From NCBI GenBank assembly GCA_023433345.1, contig JAEZDA010000084.1:18504-82503 (forward strand): DNA of 64,000 nucleotides, in the 5' to 3' direction. Under the pieces are notes generated by a model. That model searched no databases. It had not been told where the DNA came from and saw only the letters and a program-made list of their open reading frames with translations. Positions 50,379 to 60,218 of the stretch are shown one piece after another; the stretch's first letter is position 1; each line of letters opens with the position of its first letter. Position numbers and translations under genes: made by a program. The DNA comes from Bacteroidota bacterium (lineage in GTDB: Bacteria > Bacteroidota > Bacteroidia > Chitinophagales > Chitinophagaceae).

Positions 50379-51817
50379 TTTAAGATTTGTTTTAAGATAT
50401 AAGCGTATTTGTTTTGGTCGTATTCTTTTATTTCAGCCGAGTCGGGCTTTGCAACACCTGAATTTTTTACAAGAAGGTTGTATTGCATTCTTGCAAACAG
50501 GTCGTCCTCCGATTTGCCTTCGAGTTTATTCAGGTAGTAAAGAGCAAGCAGGTCTATTTCCGCAGCTTTAATTGCAAATAGAAAATCCTGAAGTTCTTTA
50601 AGCGTTGAATTGGGAGGGGCTTGTGCATTAACTGATTCAAAGCGCTTCATGAACCTGTCCTGGTGGTACATGCGTGAAAAAGCAAGTGCGATAAAACGGT
50701 TATAAATATTCGCATCGTAACCGCTTTTTAGAGCTATCAGGGAAAAATGAATTGTTTCTGTGAGATTATTTGTTTCATACAGATTACGAATTATTTCAAA
50801 CAATGCTCGTTCCTGTATTGACTTGCCAGGAGAAGAAAATTTTTCACAACATTCAATTTCAACTTTGGTGTCGATGCCGGTAAGCGCTTTGTATCTTAAA
50901 CTACAATCAGGATGGGTTTTAAGGCTATCAGCCAGCTTGGTTTTTTCTGCGGTGATCTCAATCTTTGAAAGTCCTTTATAGCGTGACCCGGAAGTGAAGT
51001 ACGCAGTAGATATTGCTGCAGGCTCAAAGGTGTTTCTAATGTTGTAAAGATCTTTTGCTATCAGCCATTGATCTGAAAGATCAAGTTTCAATAAAAGTTT
51101 TGCGCCCGTAACGGCATCAAATCCGGCATTTGTTATTATTGCCGCGCCCAGGCTGTCTGCTTCGCTTTCCTTGAACCTGCTGTGCCTGCTGGTTTCAACG
51201 CTATGGCCTTCCATTAGTTTCTTAAAGCGGCTGTATTTTTCATACGAGCTTTTGTTGATGCTTTTTAGCTCATCAAGGAAATCTTCTGAAGTAAACTTTT
51301 TGATCGTTGACTTCATTTTTTGATCTGAATGCAATAAAAGCTGGTGAGCTATTTCATGGCCTATTGCCATTGCCAATTCATGTTCATTCTCTGTAAGCAG
51401 GATGAGCCCGAGGTTTATCATGATCGTTCCTTCTCCGTAACAAGCTGCATTCGGCACAAAGGACCTGTTAATATATATCCTGATGCTATCCAGGTTGTAA
51501 TTATTATTGGCTCTCTTTATCTTTTTGATGATGTCTTCACATCTTCCAAGCAGCAATGAATCTTTTACTATGTGATCCTTTTCAAGCTGCAACAGTATTT
51601 CCTTATTGGTATTGGAAACAAAAAAGTCGTAGTACTCCTGGGATAATTTGTCCTGGTATTTTTTTTCAGCCTTGAACTTTTTCAGTCTTTCAATTTCTTC
51701 AGAATATTCCTTTGCGCTTAATGGAGAGAAATATTCAGAGGGTTGTTGTGTAAATGCAGTTAAGCTCAAAAGTAGGGAAAGGAGTAACAGGCAAATAACT
51801 GGTGTGAGGTGTTTCAT
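50375..51817 (-). CDS. Exported M48-family metalloprotease
   Basis: A 480-residue protein with a signal peptide (1-23, ending LTAFTQQ). The M48 zinc site HEIAH lies in AMAIGHEIAHQLLLHSDQ (near 151-168), and the third ligand is the glutamate in FKESEADSLGAAII (near 215-228). The C-terminal half is helical and resembles TPR-containing BepA-type proteases, though repeats are weak. It is probably periplasmic, acting in quality control or processing of envelope proteins. The gene lies between two paralogous secreted genes on the same strand, 77 bases after the first and overlapping the second by 4 bases, which suggests the proteins work together, for example as protease and partner or substrate. 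Confidence 0.88.
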   Translation of the reverse strand: MKHLTPVICLLLLSLLLSLTAFTQQPSEYFSPLSAKEYSEEIERLKKFKAEKKYQDKLSQEYYDFFVSNTNKEILLQLEKDHIVKDSLLLGRCEDIIKKIKRANNNYNLDSIRIYINRSFVPNAACYGEGTIMINLGLILLTENEHELAMAIGHEIAHQLLLHSDQKMKSTIKKFTSEDFLDELKSINKSSYEKYSRFKKLMEGHSVETSRHSRFKESEADSLGAAIITNAGFDAVTGAKLLLKLDLSDQWLIAKDLYNIRNTFEPAAISTAYFTSGSRYKGLSKIEITAEKTKLADSLKTHPDCSLRYKALTGIDTKVEIECCEKFSSPGKSIQERALFEIIRNLYETNNLTETIHFSLIALKSGYDANIYNRFIALAFSRMYHQDRFMKRFESVNAQAPPNSTLKELQDFLFAIKAAEIDLLALYYLNKLEGKSEDDLFARMQYNLLVKNSGVAKPDSAEIKEYDQNKYAYILKQILK

Positions 51818-51894
51818 TTACCGGAAAATCGTCGTGTTAGGGATCTTTAGTTCTGGTGATTGTCGAATTATAAATATATACAATTTCCAGCTTG

Positions 51895-53397
51895 CTAATC
51901 GATTTTTTCCAGTGAAAACGAAAGGGCTTTCTCATTATGATCGTATTTTGTTACCATAACAAATCCTGGTTTAGCTCTGTTCACATAAAAGGATACATTT
52001 TTTTCTTTTGTTCCTTTTAATTCTTTTACGATATAGCCAGAATTCTCCTGAATTTCGATCGCATATTTTCCAAACCCCAAATCGTTTATTTCGCAATGTG
52101 CCACAATAATTTTACGGTTGCCGTCCATCCCTTCATCGGTATAACGATATTGAAAAGCGTTGAACGCTTTCAGCAGCATTGCAACCTGGCCCGAGGGACC
52201 CGCGCCCAAACTGGACGCGTAGTAACCGGTGGTTTCTATTTTTTCAAAAGAAGATGCGTTGAAGTTTTTATCCAATCGGAGGAGGAACATATCATCAATA
52301 ATAGACTTGTAACTATATTCCTTACTCTCGCTGAAAAATTCTCCAACCAGCACTATCTCGCCCCCGGTCATGAAAATAAGATCCTGAAGATGAATAAAAC
52401 CGAGTTCCGATCTTGTTTTCGTTTTCATTTTTAGTAAATTGTTCAGGTCGTTTTCGTAAGTAAACTCCTTAAGTAATGTCATTTCTCCCGTTAGGTCGTC
52501 TATCTGAAAAAAGCCTATACCCTTGGGCCCTGCTTTTTGAAGTTTTTCATTTTCGTTCAATAAGTTGCTGACGATTATATATTTTCCTTCAGCATTTCTT
52601 TTTATCATTTGGGGGATATGATGATATCCGTTCATCTTCAGGGATCTTTTAAATAGCTGGGTCCCGCTTACCGGGCTAAAACCAGTGATGTAATACTCAC
52701 CTTTTCGGGATAACAGAGCAGATCGGTCAAGTTGAACCATAAGTATTGCATTTGGGGTGGTTCCGAAAAGATACATGTCAGTGCGTTCACCTGTATTCGC
52801 CGTTACATTCTTCTCCCACACAAGCTTACCCGATGGGTTGATGAATTGAATATCTACACCACCGGTTTTAGCTCTGCTCTGATAAATTCGAACAATCCCT
52901 TTGTTTTCTATATTTTCAATCCCTTCAAAGCCCTCACTCATCTTCGAAGCAGCGATGCCACCAAGTAATCCCGAAGAAACTTTATCCGGGTCGTATCCCA
53001 CCAATCCTAATTCCTTTCCTTTAAGATCAATTACTTTGATGAAATTTTTAAAGCCATTGTATTTTGTATTATCCTCAAAACACAGGAAGAAGCTTTCAGA
53101 TTCATACAGGATCTTAAGAAGTTCCAGGTCTTTTCCACCTTCAAATTCATTAGCCCCGATTTCTTTTAGGTTTTCATCAAGAATAACGAGCCTGTATAAT
53201 CCTGAGCTTTTCATTTTATCTATCTGATAAAAGAATGCATAGCCAACTATTTGTTTGTTGTTGAGAATGGTCAATGCATTTTTTTCGGTTATTTTATACT
53301 TCACCTGGTATACGCCGGGTTGGGCGATTCCCTTTGACAGCGAAAAGCAAAGCAGTGCAACTAAAAAAGAAAATTGTAGGCGGGCGGAACTGTTCAT
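51895..53397 (-). CDS. Secreted protein of unknown function, paralog of 48843-50378
   Basis: A 500-residue exported protein starting at ATG 53397 (MNSSARLQFSFLVALLCFSL), with a signal peptide ending near SKGIAQPG. The mature chain parallels the other paralog: NNKQIVGYAFFYQIDKMKSS, LVILDENLKEIGANEFEGG, GIVRIYQSRAKTGGVDIQF, DDMFLLRLDKNFNASSFEK, YTDEGMDGNRKIIVAH and a matching C-terminus ending FSLEKID. No enzyme motif is visible. It is the first gene of the three-gene minus-strand set with the M48 protease. The duplication with the protease placed between the copies is the main clue to its role. Confidence 0.75.
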   Translation of the reverse strand: MNSSARLQFSFLVALLCFSLSKGIAQPGVYQVKYKITEKNALTILNNKQIVGYAFFYQIDKMKSSGLYRLVILDENLKEIGANEFEGGKDLELLKILYESESFFLCFEDNTKYNGFKNFIKVIDLKGKELGLVGYDPDKVSSGLLGGIAASKMSEGFEGIENIENKGIVRIYQSRAKTGGVDIQFINPSGKLVWEKNVTANTGERTDMYLFGTTPNAILMVQLDRSALLSRKGEYYITGFSPVSGTQLFKRSLKMNGYHHIPQMIKRNAEGKYIIVSNLLNENEKLQKAGPKGIGFFQIDDLTGEMTLLKEFTYENDLNNLLKMKTKTRSELGFIHLQDLIFMTGGEIVLVGEFFSESKEYSYKSIIDDMFLLRLDKNFNASSFEKIETTGYYASSLGAGPSGQVAMLLKAFNAFQYRYTDEGMDGNRKIIVAHCEINDLGFGKYAIEIQENSGYIVKELKGTKEKNVSFYVNRAKPGFVMVTKYDHNEKALSFSLEKID

Positions 53398-53515
53398 TAT
53401 GAATATTTGTAGGTAATTGAAAGACAGGAGCTGGCTGTTCAAATTTAATGGTTTCCTTGTTTAATTTAAAAGGCATCGATATCTCAAAAATTCTATCTGA
53501 AATTATTTTTACATT

Positions 53516-55288
53516 ATGATCTTCCAGGCATTAAAAAAGTTGATAACGAATCTTCCGATCACTTTTGCTCTCGCTTTGTTCCTTAACTCAAATGGTATCC
53601 AGGCTCAGAAAAAGGAAGTACTGTATTTGGAAGTGTTACCAAAAGGAAAGCGGGAAACAGCCTCTTCCCGGCAATTCATCACCGGCCTAACCTGTGCCAT
53701 TTGCCTGATCACGATAAACGATACACCCGTTAAAGTTTACAAAACCGGCACCTTTGCTTACGGTGCTGAACTGGATAGCGGGGATAATGTTTTCAAGGTT
53801 GAATCGCGGCTGGGAAACAAAAATTTATCGGAAAACGTCATAATTACATTCCGCCCACCGGCTCCTGCCAGGCCACTAACTAAGCCGGGCATTCAGAGCA
53901 TAAAAGTTTATCCGGAAGGTGACCTGCAGTTGATAGCGGGCGATCGTGTTTCTTTCGAAGTGAGGGCATTTCCAAAAAGTACAGTTATGGCGATGGGTAA
54001 AATTCTTCATGAGATGCCTTCCGGTGGAGACAGTAGCCTGATGGGCATTTATCGCGGAAGCTATACTATTCAACCTGCAGATTCATTTTCCCATAGATCT
54101 ATTCCTGTAAAATTAATCGCGCCCTCGGGCGATAGCGTTTTAAAAAATTCCGAAACAGGTTTAAGCGTAATGTCTCCGTTTGCTTCAAGAGTGGTTCGAA
54201 CAAAGGGAAGGCTCGCCCACCTCGAGTATGGTTTAGGTGATGACCGCCTTGGAGGCGCAAAGATCGGTTACATAGACAGTATGATACCGCTTGAAGTAAC
54301 AGGAAAGATCGGGAAAGACTATCGTATAAGGCTTGCACCAGGGCGCACGGCATATATCGAAGACGACCTGGTAGAACTTATGCCCGTCGGGATAAGTTTG
54401 CAACCTTCACTTACCGGCAAATGGATGGTTAGCGGAGATGATCGTGCAGACTATGTAAAGATCGGACTGGAAAGAAGATTGCCTTATCAATCTTTTCATA
54501 CAACCAATCCTTCCGGAATTGTAGTTGATGTATTTGGCGCGGTAAACAACACCAATTGGATCACCCAACTGGAAGGCGTAGACGAAATTGCTGATCTCGA
54601 TTATGAACAGGTATCTGATGAAATTTTCAGAATAAAAATTAAGTTGAAACACAGGCAACATTGGGGCCACTCAATTTATTATGAAGGAAACCAACTGGTC
54701 ATTCGTGTCAGACATCAGCCTAAATCTCTGCAATTGAAAGATCTTACGATAGCCGTCGATGCTGGTCATGGTGGTCGCAACACCGGTGCGCAGGGGTTAA
54801 CCGGTGTGATTGAAAAAGATCTTGTATTAGATGTTTCCCTGAAGCTGCAGGCACTTTTGCAGCAGGAGGGTGCCCGGGTAATTATGACAAGAACAACCGA
54901 AAAGTTTTTCGACAATAAAGAGCGCATATTGTTTTATCGCGATAGTTTGCCCCACCTTTTGATAAGTGTTCACCTGAACAGTTCTTTGGATCCGTTGAAT
55001 GTTGGAGGAACGATGATGTTCTATCGTTATCCGGGTTTTAAAGGCCTGAATGAGAGGATCTATCGACGGATGCAGGAACTTGGTTTAAAACCGGGAGGCA
55101 TAACGGGTTCGTTTAACTTCATGCTCAACAGCCCGACTGAATACCCCAACGCCCTTGTTGAAGGATTGTTTCTCAGCAATCTCGCAGAAGAAGAGTTGGT
55201 AGTTGACGCCGCATTCAGGCAAAAGATGGCAGAGAAGATATTTGCAGGCATTAAAGATTTCCTGAATTCGGCCGGTGAAAAGCAATGA
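53516..55288 (+). CDS. N-acetylmuramoyl-L-alanine amidase with extra N-terminal domains
   Basis: A 590-residue exported amidase with a signal peptide (1-31, ending NGIQAQK). Successive regions are an Ig-like part (about 35-110), a second beta domain, an SH3-like part (RTKGRLAHLEYGLGDD to YIEDDLVEL, about 225-285), an AMIN-like domain (DYVKIGLERRLPYQSFHTT to LVIRVRHQP, about 310-405) and the Amidase_3 zinc domain (about 410-585). Zinc ligands are seen in IAVDAGHGG, GVIEKDLVL and ISVHLNSS, and the catalytic glutamate in ALVEGLFLSN. It cleaves the amide bond between muramic acid and the stem peptide during cell division or wall turnover in the periplasm. Confidence 0.9.
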   Translation: MIFQALKKLITNLPITFALALFLNSNGIQAQKKEVLYLEVLPKGKRETASSRQFITGLTCAICLITINDTPVKVYKTGTFAYGAELDSGDNVFKVESRLGNKNLSENVIITFRPPAPARPLTKPGIQSIKVYPEGDLQLIAGDRVSFEVRAFPKSTVMAMGKILHEMPSGGDSSLMGIYRGSYTIQPADSFSHRSIPVKLIAPSGDSVLKNSETGLSVMSPFASRVVRTKGRLAHLEYGLGDDRLGGAKIGYIDSMIPLEVTGKIGKDYRIRLAPGRTAYIEDDLVELMPVGISLQPSLTGKWMVSGDDRADYVKIGLERRLPYQSFHTTNPSGIVVDVFGAVNNTNWITQLEGVDEIADLDYEQVSDEIFRIKIKLKHRQHWGHSIYYEGNQLVIRVRHQPKSLQLKDLTIAVDAGHGGRNTGAQGLTGVIEKDLVLDVSLKLQALLQQEGARVIMTRTTEKFFDNKERILFYRDSLPHLLISVHLNSSLDPLNVGGTMMFYRYPGFKGLNERIYRRMQELGLKPGGITGSFNFMLNSPTEYPNALVEGLFLSNLAEEELVVDAAFRQKMAEKIFAGIKDFLNSAGEKQ

Positions 55289-55308
55289 TGGATCGTGTTA
55301 AATTACTG

Positions 55309-55337
55309 TTTGCTCAGCGGTCCTTTTCTTAACTTTG
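55309..55337 (+). promoter_or_regulatory. Promoter of the oxidoreductase beta-subunit gene
   Basis: TTTG (55309-55312), a 17-base spacer and TAACTTTG (55330-55337) match the consensus fully. The box ends 17 bases before ATG 55355, giving a leader of about 10 bases. Confidence 0.7.
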
Positions 55338-55354
55338 CATCTCAATTTTAAGTG

Positions 55355-56386
55355 ATGTCTACAGATATAAAAGAACCGGTGGCGCTCACGCCAAAAGATT
55401 TCGCTACAGATCAGGAAGTGCGCTGGTGCCCGGGTTGCGGAGATTATTCAATTCTGGCACAGGTGCAGAAAATAATGCCAGGCCTGGGCATTCCTCGCGA
55501 GAATATCGTGATCATTTCTGGCATCGGTTGCAGCAGCCGTTTCCCTTATTACATGAATACATATGGAATGCACAGTATACATGGACGGGCCACCGCGGTA
55601 GCCAGTGGATTGAAAGCCGCACGCCCGGAGTTGAGCGTTTGGATCGTTACCGGAGACGGTGACGGGTTAAGCATTGGAGGTAACCACACTATTCATCTTC
55701 TGCGTAGAAACTTTGACGTAAATATATTGTTATTCAACAACCAGATATACGGGCTCACCAAGGGTCAATACTCACCAACTTCTGAAGAGCAAAAGGTTAC
55801 AAAGAGCACACCTTCCGGATCAATTGATCATCCATTCAACCCTATTGCACTTGCAATGGGAGCCGATGCAAGTTTCGTGGCGAGAACCATGGATCGCGAT
55901 CCAAAGCATCTTCAGCAAATGTTGCTTCGCGCGCAAGGTCATAAGGGAGCTTCCTTCCTCGAGATCTATCAGAATTGTAACATCTTTAATGACGGGGCTT
56001 TTGAAATATTTACAGAGAAGAGTTCAAAGCCGATGGAAGTTGTTTTTCTTGAACATGGTCAGCCATTGTTGTTCGGTGAGAACAGGCAGCGCGGCATTAA
56101 ACTGGACGGTTTCTCGCCCGTTGTGGTTGATGCAACAGCTGTACCTGCTGATGAGTTATGGATCCATGATGAAAAGGATCTTGGTAAGGCCCAGATATTA
56201 AGTCGCATGTTTGACAACCCTTTTGCAGACGGGCATCTTCCGCGCCCGTTTGGAGTGTTTTATGAAGCTGAAAGAGCCTGTTATGAAGATGTGATGAGAA
56301 TGCAGATAGAAGAAAGCATTGCATTGAAGGGAGAAGGTAACTTGGATGCATTGCTTCGCGGCAGAGAGACGTGGACGATTAATTAA
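55355..56386 (+). CDS. 2-oxoacid:ferredoxin oxidoreductase, beta subunit
   Basis: A 343-residue thiamin-diphosphate subunit of the 2-oxoglutarate/2-oxoacid:ferredoxin oxidoreductase family, decarboxylating a 2-oxoacid to an acyl-CoA while reducing ferredoxin. The motifs are VRWCPGCGDYSILAQVQ (near 22-38), IISGIGCSSRFPYY, and the cofactor site VTGDGDGLSIGGNHTIHLLR through LLFNNQIYGLTKGQYS (near 100-142). The alpha/gamma subunit gene, usually adjacent and upstream, is absent; upstream is the amidase gene and a strong private promoter. The partner must be encoded elsewhere. ATG 55355 is preferred to the GTG one codon earlier. Confidence 0.9.
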   Translation: MSTDIKEPVALTPKDFATDQEVRWCPGCGDYSILAQVQKIMPGLGIPRENIVIISGIGCSSRFPYYMNTYGMHSIHGRATAVASGLKAARPELSVWIVTGDGDGLSIGGNHTIHLLRRNFDVNILLFNNQIYGLTKGQYSPTSEEQKVTKSTPSGSIDHPFNPIALAMGADASFVARTMDRDPKHLQQMLLRAQGHKGASFLEIYQNCNIFNDGAFEIFTEKSSKPMEVVFLEHGQPLLFGENRQRGIKLDGFSPVVVDATAVPADELWIHDEKDLGKAQILSRMFDNPFADGHLPRPFGVFYEAERACYEDVMRMQIEESIALKGEGNLDALLRGRETWTIN

Positions 56387-56500
56387 AGAAGAGTTGAAAC
56401 GCCCGGAACCGTTAGATCGCTAAACTTATTTGTTGGCAGATCAGGCACCTGTTGCTTTTCGAGTTTAATCCAGATCTTGAATCTTATAACTGTTCAGTTC

Positions 56501-57490
56501 TTACAATAGACCTTTCTTGACCAGTGTTTCCGCAATTTGCACCGCATTTGTGGCCGCTCCTTTCCTGAGATTGTCGCTAACGATCCAGCAGTTTAGTGAA
56601 TTATCCCGGCTTTCATCCCGTCGTATCCTTCCTACGAAGGTGTCATCCTTATCCTGTGTATTCAAAGGCATCGGGTAGATGTTGTTAAACGGATCGTCTT
56701 GTACGATAACACCGGCAGTTTTTGTTAGTATTTTGATCACCTCGCTCAATTCAAAATCATTCTCAAATTCAATGTTTACACTTTCACTATGACCTCCCAA
56801 AGCAGGTACGCGTACACACGTTGCCGTTAGTTGAACAGAATCGTCTCCCATTATCTTTCTTGTTTCGTTCACCATCTTCATCTCTTCACGGCTATAACCA
56901 TTTTCAAGAAAAACGTCTATATGAGGCAGAACGTTAAGATCGATTTGGTGAGGATAGGCCTTATCGCCCTGAATCCCTTTTCTTTCATTCATCAATTGAT
57001 CAACGGCTTTAACCCCTGTGCCTGTAACACTTTGGTATGTACTTACAACAACTCTTTTGATATGGTATTTTTTATGAAGAGGGTTCAGAACCATTACCAA
57101 TTGGATTGTTGAACAATTCGGGTTGGCAATGATCATGTCACCTGCTTCCAAAACGTCACCATTAACCTCAGGCACTACCAGTTTTTTTGTTTGATCCATT
57201 CTCCATGCGCTTGAATTGTCGATCACTCTTATACCCGCTTCGGCAAATTTGGGAGCCCATTCAAGGGAGGTGCTGCCGCCTGCTGAGAACAGTGCCAGTT
57301 GCGGTTTCATGCGGATGGCTTCCTGCATGCCAACAATTCTCAGATCTTTTCCTTTAAAAGAAATAGCCTTCCCCACAGATTTTTCCGAAGCAACGGGTAT
57401 TAGTTCCGAAACGGGAAAATTTCTCTCAGCCAGTACGGAAAGAATTTTGGTTCCTACCAAACCGGTTGCTCCAACCACTGCTACTTTCAT
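56501..57490 (-). CDS. asd: Aspartate-semialdehyde dehydrogenase
   Basis: A 329-residue enzyme that reduces beta-aspartyl phosphate to aspartate semialdehyde, a branch point for lysine/diaminopimelate, threonine and methionine synthesis. The NADP-binding start VAVVGATGLVGTKILSVL (3-20), the catalytic cysteine in IIANPNCSTIQLVMVL (near 121-136), the substrate-binding RVPALGGHSESVNIEF (near 229-244) and the C-terminal DNLRKGAATNAVQIAE are all intact. Length is normal. Its promoter, TTG-N22-TAATTTTG, lies at 57532-57564. No other gene of the pathway is adjacent. Confidence 0.95.
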   Translation of the reverse strand: MKVAVVGATGLVGTKILSVLAERNFPVSELIPVASEKSVGKAISFKGKDLRIVGMQEAIRMKPQLALFSAGGSTSLEWAPKFAEAGIRVIDNSSAWRMDQTKKLVVPEVNGDVLEAGDMIIANPNCSTIQLVMVLNPLHKKYHIKRVVVSTYQSVTGTGVKAVDQLMNERKGIQGDKAYPHQIDLNVLPHIDVFLENGYSREEMKMVNETRKIMGDDSVQLTATCVRVPALGGHSESVNIEFENDFELSEVIKILTKTAGVIVQDDPFNNIYPMPLNTQDKDDTFVGRIRRDESRDNSLNCWIVSDNLRKGAATNAVQIAETLVKKGLL

Positions 57491-57531
57491 GGGAATATAA
57501 TATTTATACGCGCCTTTATGTACGCCTACCC

Positions 57532-57564
57532 CAAAATTACATCCAAAGGGTACTAATATCCCAA
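57532..57564 (-). promoter_or_regulatory. Promoter of asd
   Basis: On the minus strand TTG (57562-57564), a 22-base spacer and TAATTTTG (57532-57539). The ATG at 57490 lies 41 bases beyond the box. Confidence 0.55.
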
Positions 57565-57617
57565 TCTACTCTAACAGCCCTTGTAATTTTTAGATTTAGC
57601 TTTTAAATCCTTACAAT

Positions 57618-60200
57618 ATGAAATGGTTTCTAGTGATCGCCCTTATGGCCGCTAATGCTGCCATGGCGCAGGTTTCCGAAAATTTCGATGACGGTGATTT
57701 TTCCGCCAATCCGCCCTGGAACGGCAATACGGCAAGCTTTGTTATAAATATGGGTGAATTGCAAAGTTCAAGCGCCACTGCCGATCATCGATTTTTTCTT
57801 TCAACTCCTAACGATCTTGCACACGCAGAATGGAGTTTTCGTGTGAGATTGGATTTTTCAACATCCTCATTGAATTATGTTGACGTTTATATCCTTTCAA
57901 ATAATGAGGATCTTGTGGCCGCCGGTAACACAGGTTATTTTGTACGCGTCGGTTACACGCAGGATGAGGTTAGCTTGTATAGAAAAGATGCCACCGGCGA
58001 GGTGAAGCTGGTCGACGGGGTGGACGGATCTGTTGCAGGAAGTACAAATGAATTGACGATTCGAGTCAGCAGAGGCTCCTCCAACCGCTTCATGCTTTTT
58101 CGGGATGTCGGTTCAACCGGAAACTTTTTCGCGGAAGGCAGCGCAGTTGATTCTGTGTACACTGTTACAAATTACTTTGGCATACTTGTTCGCCAGGGGA
58201 GCAGTAGCTTTTTCAACAAGCATTTTTTTGATGATATTATCGTTACACCTTTTATGCCTGACACTATTCCTCCGGCATTTGTAAATGTTTTAGCCTCAAC
58301 AGACTCAACCCTGGATGTAGAGTTTTCAGAACCGGTTGAACCAATCACTGCCCTATCGCCTTTGAATTATTCTGTGAGCGGATCTGTTGGCCTCGCGAAA
58401 CGCGTGGATACGCATCCCTTCGACCCCAATATTTTTAAGCTCACCTTCTTCAACCCTTTTCCCATAAGGGAGGAACTTCGTCTATCCGTTACCGGTATCA
58501 CAGATCTCAGTGGTAACATGATGGTAACACCCAGCTTTCCTTTTGTTTATTTCAAACCATCTTTTGGAGATGTCATTATACATGAGATCATGGCAGATCC
58601 GTCTCCACCGCAACGCCTCCCGGACGCGGAATGGATCGAAGTGGCAAATAATTCAGGTCTGCCAATTTCACTTTCGCGATGGAGATTTTGCAAATCCGCA
58701 ACATGTGTTACACTGCCTCCGTACATTCTTCCTGCAGATAGCACTATAGTGTTATGCGCAGCGAACAGGGCTGCAGAACTTAATGTGTTTACGCCTGTGC
58801 TTGGTCTGCCGGGCTTCCCTTCCTTGAATAACGATGGCGATCAACTGAGTATTTATTCTCCGCAAGGAAAGGTGATACATGCAGTAAAGTATTCGGACAG
58901 CTGGTACGGAAGCGATTTTAAAAAGCAGGGTGGTTTTTCGCTGGAAATGATCGACAAGGGAAATTATTGTGTTGCAAGCGAAAACTGGAAGGGCAGCGAG
59001 TCAGCCTTCGGTGGAACACCAGGTAAGATAAATTCCGTTGCAGGAAACACCGCTGATGAAACTTCTCCCTACGCTGTTCGTGTATTCGTAACCGATAGTA
59101 CGCGTATCTCGGTAATATTTAACGAAACCATTGACAGCCTCAGCGCGGTTAACGCTTATTATAATATTGATCCGGTGGGGATCAGGCCGGCTACAATTAG
59201 CGTTGAAGCTCCCGCCCTGGACCGCGCGGAATTGGTGCTGCCCTCTCCTTTAGAACGAAACCAGGTTTATGAATTAAAGGTTTCCGGAGTGAAAGACTGC
59301 TCAGCAAATGTTGCCCCGGAACAATCGATAAGGTTTGGTATTCCCGAAACACCCACTGCCGGCGAAATACTTATAAATGAAATACTTTTCAATCCTTCAT
59401 CAGGCGGGGTTGACTTTGTGGAACTGTATAACAATTCAGACAAGGTTTTTTCTATGAAGGATCTGATGATCGCTAACAGGAATGACGCAGGTGAACTAAA
59501 CAGCGTTGTAAATATCTCCCGCGAAGGAATACTTTTTCTTCCCGGGCAGTTTATGGTTATAACTGAGAGTTCCGAAATTACCAGGCGACAATATGTTTGC
59601 GGACCAAGTGAAAATTTCATAACGCTGTTCACTCCTTCAATGCCTGACGACAAAGGCGAAGTGGTGATTTTAAACAGTGCAGGAGATTATATTGATGAGG
59701 TTAATTATGATAAAGACTGGCACTTTCCGTTGATTACGAATGATGAGGGCATTTCGCTGGAAAGGATTTCATATTCCGGTGCATCCGTTGATAATCGCAA
59801 CTGGCATAGCGCAGCTTCCACTCATGGTTTTGCAACTCCCGGGCTGGAAAATTCACAACATCGTTCCAGCCTGGCGGAATCGGCAGAGATAGAAGTTGAT
59901 CCCAAAATTATTAGCCCTAACGGCGACGGTAAAAACGATTTTGCCTTTATTAATTATGGATTAGCGGAGAATGGCTACACTGCAAACCTCACTATCTTTG
60001 ATTCAGGCGGGCATCTTGTTCGCCTTCTGTGCAGAAACGATTTGTGCGGTGCCCGGGGGTTTTGGAAATGGGATGGATTAGGTGATAATGGAAAAGTTTT
60101 ACTTCCGGGTGTTTATATTATATTTATTGAACTACTGAATCCTTCCGGAAGTAAGGCTGTCTTTAAAAAAGCGGTAGTGCTTTCGGGAGAAACCTTATAA
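57618..60200 (+). CDS. Secreted lamin-tail-domain protein with type IX sorting signal
   Basis: An 860-residue surface protein with a signal peptide (1-17, ending NAAMAQ). Residues about 20-210 form a concanavalin-like beta domain (SENFDDGDFSANPPWNGN), followed by an Ig-like region (PPAFVNVLASTDSTLDVEFS), a first lamin-tail domain (GDVIIHEIMADPSPPQRLPD, about 315-465), a second Ig-like region, a second lamin-tail domain (GEILINEILFNPSSGGVDFV, about 580-745) and a C-terminal type B sorting domain with SPNGDGKNDFAF (near 767-778) and a FlgD-like end (FWKWDGLGDNGKVLLPGVY). It is expected to be exported by the type IX system. Bacterial lamin-tail domains often accompany surface nucleases or adhesins; here no catalytic domain is seen. 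Confidence 0.88.
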   Translation: MKWFLVIALMAANAAMAQVSENFDDGDFSANPPWNGNTASFVINMGELQSSSATADHRFFLSTPNDLAHAEWSFRVRLDFSTSSLNYVDVYILSNNEDLVAAGNTGYFVRVGYTQDEVSLYRKDATGEVKLVDGVDGSVAGSTNELTIRVSRGSSNRFMLFRDVGSTGNFFAEGSAVDSVYTVTNYFGILVRQGSSSFFNKHFFDDIIVTPFMPDTIPPAFVNVLASTDSTLDVEFSEPVEPITALSPLNYSVSGSVGLAKRVDTHPFDPNIFKLTFFNPFPIREELRLSVTGITDLSGNMMVTPSFPFVYFKPSFGDVIIHEIMADPSPPQRLPDAEWIEVANNSGLPISLSRWRFCKSATCVTLPPYILPADSTIVLCAANRAAELNVFTPVLGLPGFPSLNNDGDQLSIYSPQGKVIHAVKYSDSWYGSDFKKQGGFSLEMIDKGNYCVASENWKGSESAFGGTPGKINSVAGNTADETSPYAVRVFVTDSTRISVIFNETIDSLSAVNAYYNIDPVGIRPATISVEAPALDRAELVLPSPLERNQVYELKVSGVKDCSANVAPEQSIRFGIPETPTAGEILINEILFNPSSGGVDFVELYNNSDKVFSMKDLMIANRNDAGELNSVVNISREGILFLPGQFMVITESSEITRRQYVCGPSENFITLFTPSMPDDKGEVVILNSAGDYIDEVNYDKDWHFPLITNDEGISLERISYSGASVDNRNWHSAASTHGFATPGLENSQHRSSLAESAEIEVDPKIISPNGDGKNDFAFINYGLAENGYTANLTIFDSGGHLVRLLCRNDLCGARGFWKWDGLGDNGKVLLPGVYIIFIELLNPSGSKAVFKKAVVLSGETL

Positions 60201-60218
60201 CAAATTAAACCCGTCATT

